Source of the DNA: Chloroflexota bacterium
GTDB taxonomy: Bacteria > Chloroflexota > Anaerolineae > Aggregatilineales > UBA3940
NCBI GenBank assembly: GCA_010092885.1
Contig: JAADYX010000111.1
Location: forward strand, 1-44,279
Length of the DNA stretch: 44,279 nucleotides
Direction: 5' to 3'
Below the pieces are notes generated by a model. The model had not been told where the DNA came from. It made no database searches and saw only the letters and a list, made by a program, of their open reading frames with translations. Numbering within the stretch: position 1 is the first letter of the stretch; each line of letters starts with the position of its first letter. This document shows positions 6,424 through 17,115 of this stretch, piece after piece. Position numbers and translations under genes: made by a program.

Positions 6424-9400
6424 ATGTCACGGAATTTGATCCGGAAAAATTACGCGCGTGTTCGAGATGTACATACCCTCCCTACCTTAATTGAAGTACA
6501 GCTGAATTCGTTCGAGTGGTTTCTGGACGAAGGGCTGTCCGAACTATTTAACGAGATCTCGCCCATTGAAAGCTTCAACGGTTCGCTGAAGCTCTATTTC
6601 CCCAGCGCCACGGAAGAAGCCCGTCAGTTTGCGCTGGAGTATTGGTTTGAAGAACCCAAGTACACAGAGGAAGAGTGCCTCGACCGCGATATGACCTTCG
6701 CCTCACCGTTGTATGCTAAGGTGGCGTTGGTCAACACCCAGACGGGCGAAGTCATCGTGTCAGATATCTTCCTCGGCGACTTCCCGCTGATGACCAGCAA
6801 CGGCACATTCATCATCAACGGGACGGAGCGCGTGGTCGTCAGCCAGCTCATCCGCTCACCCGGTGTGTACTTCGACGCCGAGAAGGACCCTTCCACCGGG
6901 CGCCCGCTGGCCTCAGCCAAGCTGATCCCTGATCGTGGCGCGTGGATGGAGTTCGAGACGCGGCGCAGCGACTATCTGACCATCAAGTTCAATCGCAAGC
7001 GCACGGTTCCGGTGACGGTCTTCCTGCGCGCATTGGCCGCCGTGGCAGACGGCCTCGATGAGGTGTCGCCCATCGTTGAAGGCACCGATGAGGAAATGAT
7101 CGCCCTGTTTGAGGATGTGGACATCGATCCCGATCATCCCCTCATCCTCGGCACACTCAACCAGGAGCCAAACTGGGAGATCAAGGGCGGCCAGACCATT
7201 GCCCAGGCTGCCCTCATCGAGTTCTATAAGAAGATGCGCCCGGGCGATCCGCCCACGTTGGAGAATGCCACCGAGTACCTGGAAGGCCAGCTGTTTGATC
7301 AGCGCCGCTACGATCTGGAGCGTGTGGGGCGCTACAAGCTCAACCAGCGCCTCGCCCTTGATGATCGCATCCGCCGGACTCACCGGACCATCACCAAACT
7401 GGACATGGTCGAGCTGGTGCGCCGCATGGTGATGATCAACAACGGGCGCGCCTACCCGGACGATATCGACCATCTGGGCAACCGCCGTGTGAAGACCGTG
7501 GGCGAGCTCATCCAGAACAAGATGCGTGTTGGCCTGCGCCGCACGGAACGCGTCATTCGTGAGCACATGTCCATCCGTGACAGTGACAGCCTCACCCCGA
7601 TGACGTTGATCAACATCCGCCCGATTGTGGCCGCCATCCGCGAGTTCTTCGGATCCTCGCAGCTGTCACAGTTCATGGACCAGACCAACCCATTGGCGGA
7701 GCTGACGCATAAGCGCACGCTCTCGGCGCTCGGTCCTGGCGGTCTGCGCCGTGAACGCGCCGGCTTCGATGTCCGTGACGTGCACCACAGCCACTATGGC
7801 CGCATCTGCCCGATTGAGACCCCGGAAGGCCCCAACATCGGTCTGATTGGCCGCCTGGCCTCCTATGCCCGCGTGAACGAGTACGGCTTCATCGAGACGC
7901 CTTACCGGCGCGTCCTGCGTGATCTGGCTCCCGACGATCCGCGCCTGCTCAACCGCATCCTTGACCAGAACATCGAGGTTGATGGCGAGGCCATTGCGGA
8001 CCGCGGTCAGTACATTGATGAGCAGCTGCAGCAGACCCTCGCTGGCTTGGATGTGGAAACGGTCAAGGTCCGCGCTTTTGTGACGGACGAGATCGAGTAT
8101 CTCTCCGCGGATCACGAAGACCGGCACACCATTGCCCAGTCCAATGCTGCGCTGGATGACTATGCTAACTTCGTCACGAACCGCATCTCGGTGCGTTATA
8201 ATCAGCACTTCCAGTTCACAACGGCCGATCGCATCGACTACATCGATGTGGCCCCGCGCCAGATTGTTGGCATCAGTGCCGCGCTGATCCCCTTCCTGGA
8301 GCATGACGACGCCAACCGCGCGCTGATGGGCTCCAACATGCAGCGGCAGGCCGTTCCGCTGCTGCTGCCGGATGTGCCGATTGTCAGCACAGGTATGGAA
8401 CAGCTGGCTGCCCGCGACTCCGGCCAGGTCATCATCGCCGACCGGGACTACGAGGTAGTCAGCGTGACGGGCGATCATGTGGTTTGCCGTACCATGGAAG
8501 GCGAGGAGCGGGTGTTCCGGCTGCGCAAGTACCAGCGCTCCAACCAGAGCACCTGCATTGACCAGAAGCCGGTTGTTTCGCGCGGTGAATTCATCAAGAA
8601 GGGCGCCATCATCGCGGACAGTTCATCCACTGTCAACGGTGAGCTGGCCCTCGGTCACGATGTGCTGTGCGCATTCCTCAGCTGGCAGGGCGGCAACTTT
8701 GAGGACGCCATCCTGATCTCCGAGCGGCTGGTCCGTGAGGATCGCTTTACCAGCATTCACATCGAGAAGCACGAGGTTGAAGCGCGCGATACCAAACTCG
8801 GGCCGGAGGAGATCACCCCGGACATTCCGAACGTTGGTGAGGATGCGCTCAAGGACCTCGATGAATTCGGTATCATCCGGGTGGGCGCGGATGTCAAGCC
8901 GAACGATATTCTCGTGGGCAAGATCACGCCCAAGGGTGAGAAAGAACTCAGCCCTGAGGAGAAACTGCTGCGCGCTATCTTCGGTGAGATGGCCCGCGAG
9001 GTGAAGGATACATCCCTGCGCCTGCCGCACGGTGAGCGCGGCAAGGTGGTTGATGTCCGCGTGTTCGACCGAGCCGAATACCGCGACCTGCCTGCCGGGG
9101 TCGAGCAGATGGTGCGCGTCAGTGTGGCCCAGCGCCGCAAGCTGACCATGGGTGACAAGATGGCTGGCCGTCACGGTAACAAGGGTGTGATCTCCAAGGT
9201 GGTTCCCATCGAGGATATGCCCTTCCTTGAGGACGGTACACCTGTCGATATCATCCTCAACCCGTTGGGTGTGCCCGGCCGCATGAACATCGGCCAGATT
9301 TTGGAGACCCATCTGGGTTGGGCCGCTGATCGCCTTGAGTTCCGCGCCACGACGCCCGTCTTTGATGGTGCGCGTGAGCAGAACATTGAGGCAGAGCTGG

Positions 9401-10353
9401 CACGTGCCTGGATGATCGATGAAGCCTGGGAGGAAGTCACCCAGGCCGCATGGGATTGGCTGGAAGAGTACGGCTACGACTCGGATATGCTGGAGGACGA
9501 CGACGAAGTCCGCCGGATGTATATCGATGCGTGGCTCGGCGAGAGCGAAAACTATGACCGCGACCGCCTGCTCACGGACCGCACCTATGCCCGGCGCGCC
9601 GTCCTAGCTGAGTGGCTTGCTGAGCGCGGTTACGATCCGTATGCGCACTTGGTCTGGGAGGATGACCCACGTACGGCCACCGCCAAGGACCGTGCGGACG
9701 CGACAGCCATCGAGACCTGCCTGCGCCTCTGGCTGCAGAAGTGGGAGATTGACTTCCCGCCGGAAGCCACGCTGGAAGAACTGCGTGACATCGCGCACCC
9801 GGCCCAATTCCAGGTGAACCGCCCGCTGCCGCTGGTCGGCAAGCAGATCCTGTTTGATGGGCGGTCGGGTGAATCCTTCGACCGGCCGGTGACGGTGGGC
9901 ATCATCCATATGCTCAAGCTGTCGCACCTGGTTGAGGACAAGGTGCATGCCCGCTCAACAGGGCCCTACTCACTGGTGACACAGCAGCCGTTGGGCGGTA
10001 AGGCTCAGTTCGGTGGCCAGCGCTTCGGTGAGATGGAAGTGTGGGCGCTTGAAGCCTACGGTGCCGCGCACACCCTTCAGGAGATGCTCACCATCAAGAG
10101 TGACGATGTGCAGGGCCGTGTCAAGACCTATGAGTCCATCGTGAAGGGCGAGCCTATTGAAGACCCCGGCATCCCGGCCAGCTTCCGCGTGCTCGTCAAG
10201 GAACTGCAAAGCCTGGGCATTTCGGTGGAGGCCATCACAGACAGCGGCGATATCATCCGCTTCGGCAAGGAAGAGGAGAAGGCCCGCCAGTCCAAGCTGG
10301 GCGGCACCGGCCTGACCGCCTTCATCGAGGACAGCCGTCGTAAGAAGAAGTAA
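6424..10353 (+). CDS. rpoB: DNA-directed RNA polymerase subunit beta
   Basis: 1309 residues. The rifampicin-region core [13 protein letters not shown] begins near residue 408, followed by [18 protein letters not shown] and [17 protein letters not shown]. The residues that confer rifampicin sensitivity elsewhere (Q, D, H, R, S) are all present. The C-terminal core is conserved ([31 protein letters not shown]). Between FDGA (about residue 980) and LFDGRSGE (about 1143) there are ~160 residues, where E. coli and Bacillus have about 25. This extra domain is acidic and aromatic and looks internally duplicated. An AGGAGACGG site precedes the ATG. The gene has its own promoter and terminator. rpoC does not follow it and rplJL do not precede it. 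Confidence 0.98.
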   Translation: MSRNLIRKNYARVRDVHTLPTLIEVQLNSFEWFLDEGLSELFNEISPIESFNGSLKLYFPSATEEARQFALEYWFEEPKYTEEECLDRDMTFASPLYAKVALVNTQTGEVIVSDIFLGDFPLMTSNGTFIINGTERVVVSQLIRSPGVYFDAEKDPSTGRPLASAKLIPDRGAWMEFETRRSDYLTIKFNRKRTVPVTVFLRALAAVADGLDEVSPIVEGTDEEMIALFEDVDIDPDHPLILGTLNQEPNWEIKGGQTIAQAALIEFYKKMRPGDPPTLENATEYLEGQLFDQRRYDLERVGRYKLNQRLALDDRIRRTHRTITKLDMVELVRRMVMINNGRAYPDDIDHLGNRRVKTVGELIQNKMRVGLRRTERVIREHMSIRDSDSLTPMTLINIRPIVAAIREFFGSSQLSQFMDQTNPLAELTHKRTLSALGPGGLRRERAGFDVRDVHHSHYGRICPIETPEGPNIGLIGRLASYARVNEYGFIETPYRRVLRDLAPDDPRLLNRILDQNIEVDGEAIADRGQYIDEQLQQTLAGLDVETVKVRAFVTDEIEYLSADHEDRHTIAQSNAALDDYANFVTNRISVRYNQHFQFTTADRIDYIDVAPRQIVGISAALIPFLEHDDANRALMGSNMQRQAVPLLLPDVPIVSTGMEQLAARDSGQVIIADRDYEVVSVTGDHVVCRTMEGEERVFRLRKYQRSNQSTCIDQKPVVSRGEFIKKGAIIADSSSTVNGELALGHDVLCAFLSWQGGNFEDAILISERLVREDRFTSIHIEKHEVEARDTKLGPEEITPDIPNVGEDALKDLDEFGIIRVGADVKPNDILVGKITPKGEKELSPEEKLLRAIFGEMAREVKDTSLRLPHGERGKVVDVRVFDRAEYRDLPAGVEQMVRVSVAQRRKLTMGDKMAGRHGNKGVISKVVPIEDMPFLEDGTPVDIILNPLGVPGRMNIGQILETHLGWAADRLEFRATTPVFDGAREQNIEAELARAWMIDEAWEEVTQAAWDWLEEYGYDSDMLEDDDEVRRMYIDAWLGESENYDRDRLLTDRTYARRAVLAEWLAERGYDPYAHLVWEDDPRTATAKDRADATAIETCLRLWLQKWEIDFPPEATLEELRDIAHPAQFQVNRPLPLVGKQILFDGRSGESFDRPVTVGIIHMLKLSHLVEDKVHARSTGPYSLVTQQPLGGKAQFGGQRFGEMEVWALEAYGAAHTLQEMLTIKSDDVQGRVKTYESIVKGEPIEDPGIPASFRVLVKELQSLGISVEAITDSGDIIRFGKEEEKARQSKLGGTGLTAFIEDSRRKKK

Positions 10354-10368
10354 GATCTACATAGAAAT

Positions 10369-10410
10369 AAGCGGGGCGGAGCGCGGAAATGTGTTCCGCC
10401 CCGTTTGATT
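10369..10410 (+). terminator. Intrinsic terminator after rpoB
   Basis: Stem AAGCGGGGCGGA / TCCGCCCCGTTT (12 bp, one G-T) with a 14-nt loop, starting 15 bp past the rpoB stop and running into TTTGATT. It separates rpoB from the rpsL operon. Confidence 0.85.
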
Positions 10411-10432
10411 CAGTGTCAAACCGCATTAATCC

Positions 10433-10461
10433 TTGACAGGGTGCCCCCAACACGTTAATAT
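10433..10461 (+). promoter_or_regulatory. Main promoter of the str-S10-spc-alpha operon
   Basis: Perfect -35 TTGACA, 17-bp spacer, -10 TAATAT. It lies 245 bp before rpsL and 23 bp after the rpoB terminator. It is the best promoter match in the window, as expected for a ribosomal operon. Confidence 0.9.
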
Positions 10462-10467
10462 CTGATG

Positions 10468-10706
10468 CCGTATCGCAATCCAGTCGGTCAGCGATATGCC
10501 TGCTCCCTCGCGGGGGGCAAGCCACTGTCGCTGAATAGAATACGGATTTGCAAAGCGTAAAGGTCATCGCCGATGGCCTTTGTGGCTGCAAAATGGAACA
10601 GCGGGCGCACAGCGATTCGATTCGCGCCCGTTCGTGATCCCGGGCAGCCTTTTGTGACAAACAGGCTGCTTTGCTTTCATAAGTCTGTTGAGTAGGAGCA
10701 AGGATA
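10468..10706 (+). promoter_or_regulatory. Structured leader of the rpsL operon, with attenuator-like hairpin
   Basis: This ~240-nt leader holds no credible ORF but has three hairpins. The first, at 10559-10581, is AAAGGTCATC / GATGGCCTTT. The second, at 10602-10630, is CGGGCGC / GCGCCCG with a 15-nt loop. The third, at 10644-10669, is GCAGCCTTTTG / CAAACAGGCTGC with one bulged C, and TTTGCTTT follows directly. The third looks like an intrinsic terminator placed 30 nt before the rpsL ribosome site, so attenuation or protein-mediated control is likely. With the rpoB terminator and the promoter, this accounts for the whole 10354-10706 gap. Confidence 0.6.
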
Positions 10707-11123
10707 GTGCCAACTATCAACCAGTTAGTGCGTAACGGCCGCAAGCCGAAGAAGAAGAAAAGCACCGCTCCGGCGTTGCAGTATACCTTCAACAGCTTCT
10801 CGCAGACGCGCAGCCGCCAGCCAAAAGGCGCTCCGCAGAAGCGCGGGGTCTGTACGCAGGTGCGTACCATGACCCCTAAGAAGCCGAACTCGGCACTGCG
10901 CAAGATCGCCCGTGTACGCCTCTCCAACAACATTGAGGTGACTGCGTACATCCCCGGTGAGGGGCACAATCTGCAGGAGCACTCGGTGGTATTGGTGCGA
11001 GGCGGCCGTGTCAAGGATCTGCCCGGTGTGCGTTATCACATCGTGCGCGGCTCACTGGACTCGGTTGGTGTCGATGAGCGCGCTCAAGGGCGCAGCAAGT
11101 ACGGCACAAAGAAGCCGAAGTAG
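10707..11123 (+). CDS. rpsL: 30S ribosomal protein S12
   Basis: 138 residues, starting at GTG 10707, 8 nt after AGGAG. It begins [11 protein letters not shown]. It carries the decoding-centre loops [11 protein letters not shown] and [17 protein letters not shown]. The lysines changed in streptomycin-resistant mutants of other species are wild type. A short lysine-rich insert near the start (KPKKKKS) and the QTRSRQPKG stretch make it slightly longer than E. coli S12 (124). It sits in the A site and governs decoding accuracy. It is the first gene of the long ribosomal operon. Confidence 0.97.
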   Translation: MPTINQLVRNGRKPKKKKSTAPALQYTFNSFSQTRSRQPKGAPQKRGVCTQVRTMTPKKPNSALRKIARVRLSNNIEVTAYIPGEGHNLQEHSVVLVRGGRVKDLPGVRYHIVRGSLDSVGVDERAQGRSKYGTKKPK

Positions 11124-11143
11124 CTGATTGAAGGAGAGAGATT

Positions 11144-11614
11144 ATGCCAAGGCGTAATCGGCCACAAAAGCGGCGTGTAGAACCGGATCCACGCTACAAC
11201 AGCGTACGTGTGACGCAGTTCATCAACCGTGTGATGCGTGACGGCAAGAAGAGCGTGGCGCGCCGTATCGTTTATACCGCGTTCGATATCATCGAGGATC
11301 GCACCAAGCGCGAACCGACTGAGGTATTCGAACAGGCACTGCAAAACGTCACCCCACGGGTGGAAGTCAAAGCCCGCCGGGTGGGTGGGTCCAACTACCA
11401 GATTCCGGTGGAAGTTGACCCCTACCGCGCCAACTCGCTCGCGATGCGCTGGCTTATCCAGGCGGCACGCAGCCGGGGCGGGCGCGGCATGTCCAGCAAG
11501 CTCGCTAACGAGCTGATGGACGCTGCAAACGGTCAGGGCAACGCCGTCCGCAAGCGTGATGACACGCATCGCATGGCGGAAGCCAACCGTACGTTTGCTC
11601 ACTTCCGTTTCTAG
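11144..11614 (+). CDS. rpsG: 30S ribosomal protein S7
   Basis: 156 residues, the standard length. It begins [11 protein letters not shown], with [30 protein letters not shown] and a C-terminal [20 protein letters not shown]. It nucleates assembly of the 30S head and contacts the E-site tRNA. The ribosome site is AAGGAGAGAG, 21 bp after rpsL. The 130 bp between it and fusA contain a small GGCCCCG/CGGGGTC hairpin but no terminator T tract, so transcription probably continues. Confidence 0.97.
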   Translation: MPRRNRPQKRRVEPDPRYNSVRVTQFINRVMRDGKKSVARRIVYTAFDIIEDRTKREPTEVFEQALQNVTPRVEVKARRVGGSNYQIPVEVDPYRANSLAMRWLIQAARSRGGRGMSSKLANELMDAANGQGNAVRKRDDTHRMAEANRTFAHFRF

Positions 11615-11747
11615 GGTTTGGCAGCAGCCCGATCCGGAGACGGTTTTGAGGAGAGAAGAGGAAGATGGCCCCGTCGCGGGGTCACCAGAGAAGGCACAGG
11701 CACACCGCCGTTGTTGGGAACGACATGATTTTACCCAGGAGTAGGTG

Positions 11748-13832
11748 ATGAAAAAGCAAGACCTGAGCCGAGTCCGCAACATTGGCATCATCGCACACAT
11801 TGACGCCGGCAAGACCACAACCACCGAGCGCATCCTGTACTACTGCAAGATGATCCACCGGATTGGTGAGGTGCACGAAGGTGCGGCCACCACCGACTGG
11901 ATGGAGCAGGAGCGCGAGCGTGGCATCACGATCACCTCCGCAGCGATCACCGCGCGGTGGCCGCGTGATGGTGTGGACTACAAGATCAATCTGATCGACA
12001 CACCGGGCCATATCGACTTCACCGCAGAGGTGCAGCGCAGTGTGCGTGTCCTCGACGGTGGTGTGGTGGTCTTTGATGGTGTGGCCGGCGTCGAGCCGCA
12101 GTCCGAAACAGTATGGCGGCAGGCCAACCGGTACAACGTGCCGCGTATCTGCTTTGTCAACAAGATGGACCGTACCGGCGCTGACTATGACCGCGTGATC
12201 GGCATGATCCGGGACCGGCTGGCTGCCAATCCCGTTCCGATCCAGATCCCTTGGGGTGCCGAGGATCGCTTCCGCGGCGTGATCGACCTGCTCAACATGC
12301 GGGCGGTCAGCTGGACGGATGCACTTGGTGAGGCCGCCGAGTACCACGAAATCCCGGATGACATGCAGGAGGCCGCCGAGGCCGCGCGTGCCACCATGCT
12401 GGAGGCCATCGTTGAGACCGACGACGATCTCACGATGAAGTACCTTGAGGGTGAAGAGATCACCGTCGACGAGCTGATCGAAGCGCTGCGCCAGGCTACC
12501 CTGCGCAGTGATGCACAGCCTGTCCTGTGTGGTTCCGCGCTCAAGAACAAGGGCATTCAGCCGCTGCTCAATGCCGTGATCGACTACCTGCCGTCGCCGC
12601 TTAACGTGCCGCCGGTGCGTGGTGTTGATCCCGACGATGAGGATGTCACGCTGGAGCGTTCGTCCTCAGATGAAGAGCCGCTCAGCGCCTTGGTCTTCAA
12701 GATCGTGACGGATCCCTACGTGGGTCGTCTGTCCTATGTGCGGGTGTACTCCGGCGTTTTGGAGAGCGGTTCGTCTGCTCTCAACCCCGGCAAGCGGAAC
12801 AAGGAGCGCATCGGGCGCATGGTCCGCATGTTTGCCGACCGGCGCGAGGACATCGAACGCATAGGCGCGGGCGATATCGGCGCGATCCTCGGTCTGAAGA
12901 ACACCTTCACCGGTGACACGCTCTGTGATGGGGACCACCCGATCCTGCTGGAGACTATCCAGTTTGCCGACCCGGTGATCCAGATCGCAATCGAGCCCAA
13001 GACGCAGGCCGATCAGGACAAGATGACCGACGCGCTGCAAAAGCTGGCCGAAGAGGACCCCACTTTCCGCGTGACCAGCGACTCCCAGACCGGCCAGACT
13101 ATTCTGGCGGGCATGGGTGAGCTGCACCTGGATATTATGGTGGACCGCCTCAAGCGCGAGTTCAAGGTGGAAGCCAACATCGGCAAGCCGCGGGTGAACT
13201 ATCGTGAGACGATCACCCGCCCGACCGACGTTGACTATACACACAAAAAGCAGACCGGCGGTTCAGGTCAGTTTGCACGCATCACCATTGAGGTGGAACC
13301 CGGCGCACCGGGCACCGGTCTGGTCACCGAGGATGAGATCCGTGGTGGGGCCATTCCGCGCGAGTTCATCAAGCCGACCTTCCAGGGTGTTGAGGATGCC
13401 ATTCAGAGCGGTGTGCTCGGCGGCTACCCGGTGGTTGATGTGGTTGTCCGCCTGGTTGACGGCAAGCACCATGAGGTTGACTCCAGCGAAATGGCGTTCC
13501 GCACCGCAGGCAGCATGGCCATGAAGGAAGCGCTGCGCCGTGGTAGTTCCGTCCTGCTGGAGCCGATCATGAAGGTCGAGGTGGTCACGCCGGACGAGTA
13601 CCTGGGTGCCGTTCAGGGCAGCCTGGCCTCCCGCCGTGCCGCCATCCAATCGATGGAACAGGTCGCGGGTGCGCAGAACATCTCTGCGTTCGTGCCGCTG
13701 TCGGAGATGTTCGGCTACTCAACGGAGCTGCGCAGTGTGTCGCAGGGGCGTGCCAACTTCTCTATGGAATTTGACCACTACGAGCCGCTGCCCTCCAACC
13801 TCGCCGAGAAGGTGATGAAGGGCGAGGGCTAG
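11748..13832 (+). CDS. fusA: Elongation factor G
   Basis: 694 residues from ATG 11748; a GTG at 11745 is in frame but only 3 nt from the AGGAG, so the ATG is preferred. The GTPase motifs are [13 protein letters not shown] (G1), DTPGHIDFT (G3) and [10 protein letters not shown] (G4). Domains II to V follow, with the translocation domain IV seen as [22 protein letters not shown] catalyses tRNA-mRNA translocation and, with RRF, ribosome recycling. Normally tuf comes next; here rpsJ follows after 70 bp that hold a perfect palindrome. Confidence 0.97.
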   Translation: MKKQDLSRVRNIGIIAHIDAGKTTTTERILYYCKMIHRIGEVHEGAATTDWMEQERERGITITSAAITARWPRDGVDYKINLIDTPGHIDFTAEVQRSVRVLDGGVVVFDGVAGVEPQSETVWRQANRYNVPRICFVNKMDRTGADYDRVIGMIRDRLAANPVPIQIPWGAEDRFRGVIDLLNMRAVSWTDALGEAAEYHEIPDDMQEAAEAARATMLEAIVETDDDLTMKYLEGEEITVDELIEALRQATLRSDAQPVLCGSALKNKGIQPLLNAVIDYLPSPLNVPPVRGVDPDDEDVTLERSSSDEEPLSALVFKIVTDPYVGRLSYVRVYSGVLESGSSALNPGKRNKERIGRMVRMFADRREDIERIGAGDIGAILGLKNTFTGDTLCDGDHPILLETIQFADPVIQIAIEPKTQADQDKMTDALQKLAEEDPTFRVTSDSQTGQTILAGMGELHLDIMVDRLKREFKVEANIGKPRVNYRETITRPTDVDYTHKKQTGGSGQFARITIEVEPGAPGTGLVTEDEIRGGAIPREFIKPTFQGVEDAIQSGVLGGYPVVDVVVRLVDGKHHEVDSSEMAFRTAGSMAMKEALRRGSSVLLEPIMKVEVVTPDEYLGAVQGSLASRRAAIQSMEQVAGAQNISAFVPLSEMFGYSTELRSVSQGRANFSMEFDHYEPLPSNLAEKVMKGEG

Positions 13833-13851
13833 CGCCTGTAAGCGATAACCC

Positions 13852-13884
13852 GGCATGTCGGGGAGCAGTGCTCCCCGACATGCC
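13852..13884 (+). repeat. Perfect 15-bp inverted repeat between fusA and rpsJ
   Basis: GGCATGTCGGGGAGC, 3-nt loop, GCTCCCCGACATGCC. It lies 20 bp after the fusA stop and ends 18 bp before the rpsJ ATG. No T tract follows (CTCTATGAGG), so it is not a standard terminator. It may be an mRNA processing or stabilising element, or the mark of a past rearrangement at the usual site of tuf. Confidence 0.8.
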
Positions 13885-13902
13885 CTCTATGAGGAACGGT
13901 TA

Positions 13903-14211
13903 ATGGCAAAGCAGAAAATTCGTATCAAGCTGAAGGCATACGACCACCGCATCATTGACGAGTCAGCGCGCCGCATTGTGGAAGCTGCTGAACGCACCGG
14001 TGCACGGGTCGTGGGGCCGGTCCCGCTGCCGACGAAGATTGAGAAGTTCACGGTGATCCGTTCACCCTTCATCGACAAGGACTCACAGGAGCATTTTGAG
14101 ATGCGCACACACAAGCGCCTCATCGACGTGCTCGACCCCGATGCCAAGACGATCGATACCCTGACGCGGCTGAACCTGCCCGCGGGCGTCGATATCGAGA
14201 TCAAGATCTAA
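13903..14211 (+). CDS. rpsJ: 30S ribosomal protein S10
   Basis: 102 residues from ATG 13903, which has a GAGGAACGG site; the frame is open upstream through the palindrome, but that part is not protein-like. Family sequence is clear: [56 protein letters not shown]. It is a 30S head protein that also acts as NusE in antitermination. It opens the S10 part of the cluster. A 91-bp gap before rplC holds a possible long-range pairing (AGCACCC with GGGTGCT). Confidence 0.97.
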   Translation: MAKQKIRIKLKAYDHRIIDESARRIVEAAERTGARVVGPVPLPTKIEKFTVIRSPFIDKDSQEHFEMRTHKRLIDVLDPDAKTIDTLTRLNLPAGVDIEIKI

Positions 14212-14302
14212 GTCATCAGCACCCCAATCAGATAGAGCCAGCAGCGGCGCAGCGTGAGGTTTCGCCCCTGGCGGGTGCTTTGTACATCGGAGGAAGTGCC
14301 AG

Positions 14303-15013
14303 ATGATCAAAGGCATCATCGGTAAGAAGGTCGGGATGACCCAATACTTCCGTGAAGATGGTTCCGTCGTGCCAGTGACGGTCATTCAGGCGGGACCATG
14401 CTGGGTCACCCAGGTAAAAACACTAGAAAGAGATGGCTATCAGGCCGTCCAGCTGGGCTATGAGGCCATTGCGGCTGACATCGAGGACGACCGCGACCGC
14501 GCCCGTAAGGTGGAGCGCCGTCTGAGCAAGCCGGAGCGCGGCCATCTTGGCCTGCTGCCCGAGCATCCCGAGCGGACTCGCAAGCGCTTTGAGACTGCTG
14601 TGCCCGCCCTGCGCTACCTGCGTGAATTCCAGCTCCCCGGCATGGAGGAGTTGGAAGAAGGGCAGATGATCACCGTTGAGGCATTCCAGCCCGGTGACCG
14701 CGTGGATGTGGTCGGCACCAGCAAGGGCAAGGGCTTTGCCGGAACGATCAAGCGGCACGGCTTCAACCGCCAGCCGAAGACCCACGGCCAGTCCGACCGC
14801 GAACGCGCACCCGGTTCGGTCGGTGCGACATCCACACCGGGCCGCGTGCTCAAAGGGACGCGCATGGCCGGGCGCATGGGCAACGACCGCGTGACCATCC
14901 AAAACCTGGAAGTGGTCGTCATTGATCCGGAGCGCGATCTGCTGGCCGTTAAGGGCAGCATCCCGGGTGCCAAGGGCGGGGTCGTGATGGTCCAGCCATC
15001 TGTGAAACGCTAG
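14303..15013 (+). CDS. rplC: 50S ribosomal protein L3
   Basis: 236 residues, against about 209 in E. coli. It starts MIKGIIGKKVGMTQYFREDG. It has GTSKGKGFAGTIKRHGF, GSVGATSTPGRVLKGTRMAG and a conserved C-terminus. The extra length lies around residues 55-95 (ADIEDDRDRARKVERRLSK and the following PEHPERTRKRF segment), before LREFQLPGMEELEEGQ. L3 is an early 50S assembly protein that reaches toward the peptidyl-transferase centre. The ribosome site is GGAGGAAG. Confidence 0.96.
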   Translation: MIKGIIGKKVGMTQYFREDGSVVPVTVIQAGPCWVTQVKTLERDGYQAVQLGYEAIAADIEDDRDRARKVERRLSKPERGHLGLLPEHPERTRKRFETAVPALRYLREFQLPGMEELEEGQMITVEAFQPGDRVDVVGTSKGKGFAGTIKRHGFNRQPKTHGQSDRERAPGSVGATSTPGRVLKGTRMAGRMGNDRVTIQNLEVVVIDPERDLLAVKGSIPGAKGGVVMVQPSVKR

Positions 15014-15025
15014 GCGAGGTGGCAA

Positions 15026-15682
15026 ATGGCTATCACACTACCTGTTAAGAACATGCAGGGCAAGGATATCAGCGAGGTTGAACTCTCGCCGGAGATCTTC
15101 GAAGCCCCGATCAACGTTGGCCTGATGCATCAGGCCTATGTCCGGCAGATGGCGAATGCCCGGCTGGGCACCCATAAAGCCAAAACGCGCGGCGAAGTGC
15201 TGCGCACCAAAGCCAAGTGGTACCGGCAGAAGGGCACTGGCCGGGCCCGGCACGGCAGCCGCAACGCCCCGATTTTCGTCGGTGGTGGCGTGGCACACGG
15301 CCCGCGCCCGCGCAAGTACACCAAGAACATGCCCAAGAAGATGCGCCGCGCTGCGATTCGCTCAGCCCTCTCGCAGAAGGCTGCCGACGGTGACATCATC
15401 ATCGTCGACAATCTTGATATCGAAGAGCCGCGCACCCGCATCATGGCCGATATCCTCTACTCGCTTGTCGGGGAGGATTCCGCCCTGGTCCTGCTGGCTG
15501 AGCGCAACGAGCCGGTCGAGAAGTCGATCCGCAACCTGGCCTATGCCCGGTATCTGCGGGCCAGCTATCTGAACATCCGCGATCTGCTGAAGTACGACAA
15601 GATCGTCGTGCCCATGGATGCGCTCGACGTAATCAATGCGTGGCTGGGCACCGAAAAGAGGAGCGAGAGCAATGGCGGGTGA
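15026..15682 (+). CDS. rplD: 50S ribosomal protein L4
   Basis: 218 residues. The exit-tunnel loop is clear ([40 protein letters not shown]), as are [18 protein letters not shown]-type and [13 protein letters not shown] segments. L4 lines the exit tunnel and, in E. coli, represses its own operon; whether it does so here is unknown. It begins 12 bp after rplC and its end overlaps rplW by 11 bp, implying translational coupling. Confidence 0.96.
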   Translation: MAITLPVKNMQGKDISEVELSPEIFEAPINVGLMHQAYVRQMANARLGTHKAKTRGEVLRTKAKWYRQKGTGRARHGSRNAPIFVGGGVAHGPRPRKYTKNMPKKMRRAAIRSALSQKAADGDIIIVDNLDIEEPRTRIMADILYSLVGEDSALVLLAERNEPVEKSIRNLAYARYLRASYLNIRDLLKYDKIVVPMDALDVINAWLGTEKRSESNGG

Positions 15683-15968
15683 GATCCACATTTTCGATGT
15701 GATCCGCCGCCCTGTGATCACGGAAAAGAGCCAGCTGCAGATCGACGACCTGAACGTCTACACGTTCGAAGTCGACCTGCGCGCCAACAAGCCGATGATC
15801 CAGGAAGCTGTGGAAATCGTGTTTGATGTGGATGTGCTGGAAGTGCGTACCGCGATCATGCCTGCCAAGATGGGTACTCGCGGGCGCCGCCGCTATATCC
15901 GCAAGAAAGAATGGAAAAAGGCCTACGTTACAGTAGCGCCCGGCCAGCAGATCGATCTGTTTGGCTAA
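15672..15968 (+). CDS. rplW: 50S ribosomal protein L23
   Basis: 98 residues from ATG 15672, which has GAGCGAGAG upstream inside rplD. The frame is open further upstream, but only the part from [20 protein letters not shown] matches the family. Other landmarks are [19 protein letters not shown] and [19 protein letters not shown]23 lies at the tunnel exit and docks trigger factor and SRP. Confidence 0.96.
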   Translation: MAGEIHIFDVIRRPVITEKSQLQIDDLNVYTFEVDLRANKPMIQEAVEIVFDVDVLEVRTAIMPAKMGTRGRRRYIRKKEWKKAYVTVAPGQQIDLFG

Positions 15969-15985
15969 GTGGGAGAAGAGGACTT

Positions 15986-16825
15986 ATGCCTGTAAAGACA
16001 TATAAGCCCACGTCGCCCGGGCGCCGGGATATGACGGGGCACGCGTTTGAAGAGATCACGCGCAAAAAGCCGGAGAAGTCCCTGACGGTATCGCTGAAGC
16101 GAACCGGTGGTCGCAACAACATGGGGCGTATCACCGTGCGCCACCGTGGCGGTGGCCATCGCCGCCGCTACCGCATCATCGACTTCAAGCGGGACAAGCT
16201 CGATATGACCGCGGAAGTTCTCAGCATTGAATACGATCCGAACCGCTCAGCGCGCATTGCCCTGGTTCAGTATGAGGACGGCGAGAAGCGCTATATCATC
16301 GCACCCCTCGGCCTGACCGTCGGCAATGTGATCGAGGCGGGCCCGGAAGCGGATGTCAAGCCCGGTAACGCCAAGAAGCTGCGCGACATTCCGCTGGGTA
16401 CTGTGATCCACAACATTGAACTGTATCCGGGCCGCGGCGGCCAGATCGCCCGTGCTGCGGGTACATCCGCCCAGCTGCTCGGTAAAGAGGGCAAGTACGC
16501 CGTACTGCGTATGCCCAGCGGTGAGACCCGCCGCATCTTCATTGAGTGCATGGCGACCATCGGCCAGGTCGGCAACACCGATCATGGCAACATCAAGCTG
16601 GGCAAGGCGGGTCGCAAGCGCTGGCGCGGCTGGCGCCCGACGGTTCGTGGTTCCGCCATGGACCCCGCCTCCCATCCGCATGGTGGTGGTGAAGGCCGCT
16701 CACCAATCGGCATGAAGAGCCCGAAGACGCCTTGGGGCCAGCCCGCTTTGGGCAAGCGCACCCGGCGCAACAAGGCCACTGACAAGTACATCATCCGGCG
16801 TCGCGGTAAGCGCCGGCGCAGGTAA
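15986..16825 (+). CDS. rplB: 50S ribosomal protein L2
   Basis: 279 residues from ATG 15986; the open frame upstream overlaps rplW and does not look like L2. It begins [18 protein letters not shown]. It contains [19 protein letters not shown], then [18 protein letters not shown] and the conserved histidine loop [18 protein letters not shown], with a basic C-terminus. L2 is an rRNA-binding protein needed for subunit association and peptidyl transfer. It lies 17 bp after rplW. Confidence 0.97.
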   Translation: MPVKTYKPTSPGRRDMTGHAFEEITRKKPEKSLTVSLKRTGGRNNMGRITVRHRGGGHRRRYRIIDFKRDKLDMTAEVLSIEYDPNRSARIALVQYEDGEKRYIIAPLGLTVGNVIEAGPEADVKPGNAKKLRDIPLGTVIHNIELYPGRGGQIARAAGTSAQLLGKEGKYAVLRMPSGETRRIFIECMATIGQVGNTDHGNIKLGKAGRKRWRGWRPTVRGSAMDPASHPHGGGEGRSPIGMKSPKTPWGQPALGKRTRRNKATDKYIIRRRGKRRRR

Positions 16826-16837
16826 CGGAGGTAAGCA

Positions 16838-17113
16838 ATGTCGCGTAGTCTGAAGAAGGGACCCTATATCGACTCGAAGCTGCTGCGTAAGGTGCAGCAG
16901 ATGAACGAGTCCGGTGAAAAGCGGGTTATCCGTACGTGGAGCCGTGCCTCGACTATCTTCCCTGACTTCGTCGGTCATACGGTTGCCGTCCATGACGGCC
17001 GCCGTCACGTGCCGATTTTCATCACGGAGAACATGGTCGGCCATAAGTTCGGCGAGTTCGCGCCCACGCGTACGTTCCGCGGTCACTTCGCGAAAGAGGC
17101 GAAGAGGAGATAG
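16838..17113 (+). CDS. rpsS: 30S ribosomal protein S19
   Basis: 91 residues. It begins [19 protein letters not shown] and has [35 protein letters not shown] and a basic end. It binds 16S rRNA in the head together with S13. Its ATG has a GGAGGTAA ribosome site, 12 bp after rplB, and its stop lies 2 bp before rplV. Confidence 0.97.
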   Translation: MSRSLKKGPYIDSKLLRKVQQMNESGEKRVIRTWSRASTIFPDFVGHTVAVHDGRRHVPIFITENMVGHKFGEFAPTRTFRGHFAKEAKRR

Positions 17114-17115
17114 CG

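Noticed and set aside
7666-8478. Long antisense open frames inside rpoB and the ribosomal genes
   Set aside because: They are shadows of G+C-rich coding on the other strand, with no ribosome sites and no family match.
9361-9850. The RpoB insertion as an intein
   Set aside because: No intein splice motifs (N-terminal Cys/Ser, C-terminal HN) and no homing endonuclease; it is too short and acidic.
14212-14302. rpsJ-rplC gap as a riboswitch
   Set aside because: Only one possible 7-bp long-range pairing was seen; this is too weak for a named element.
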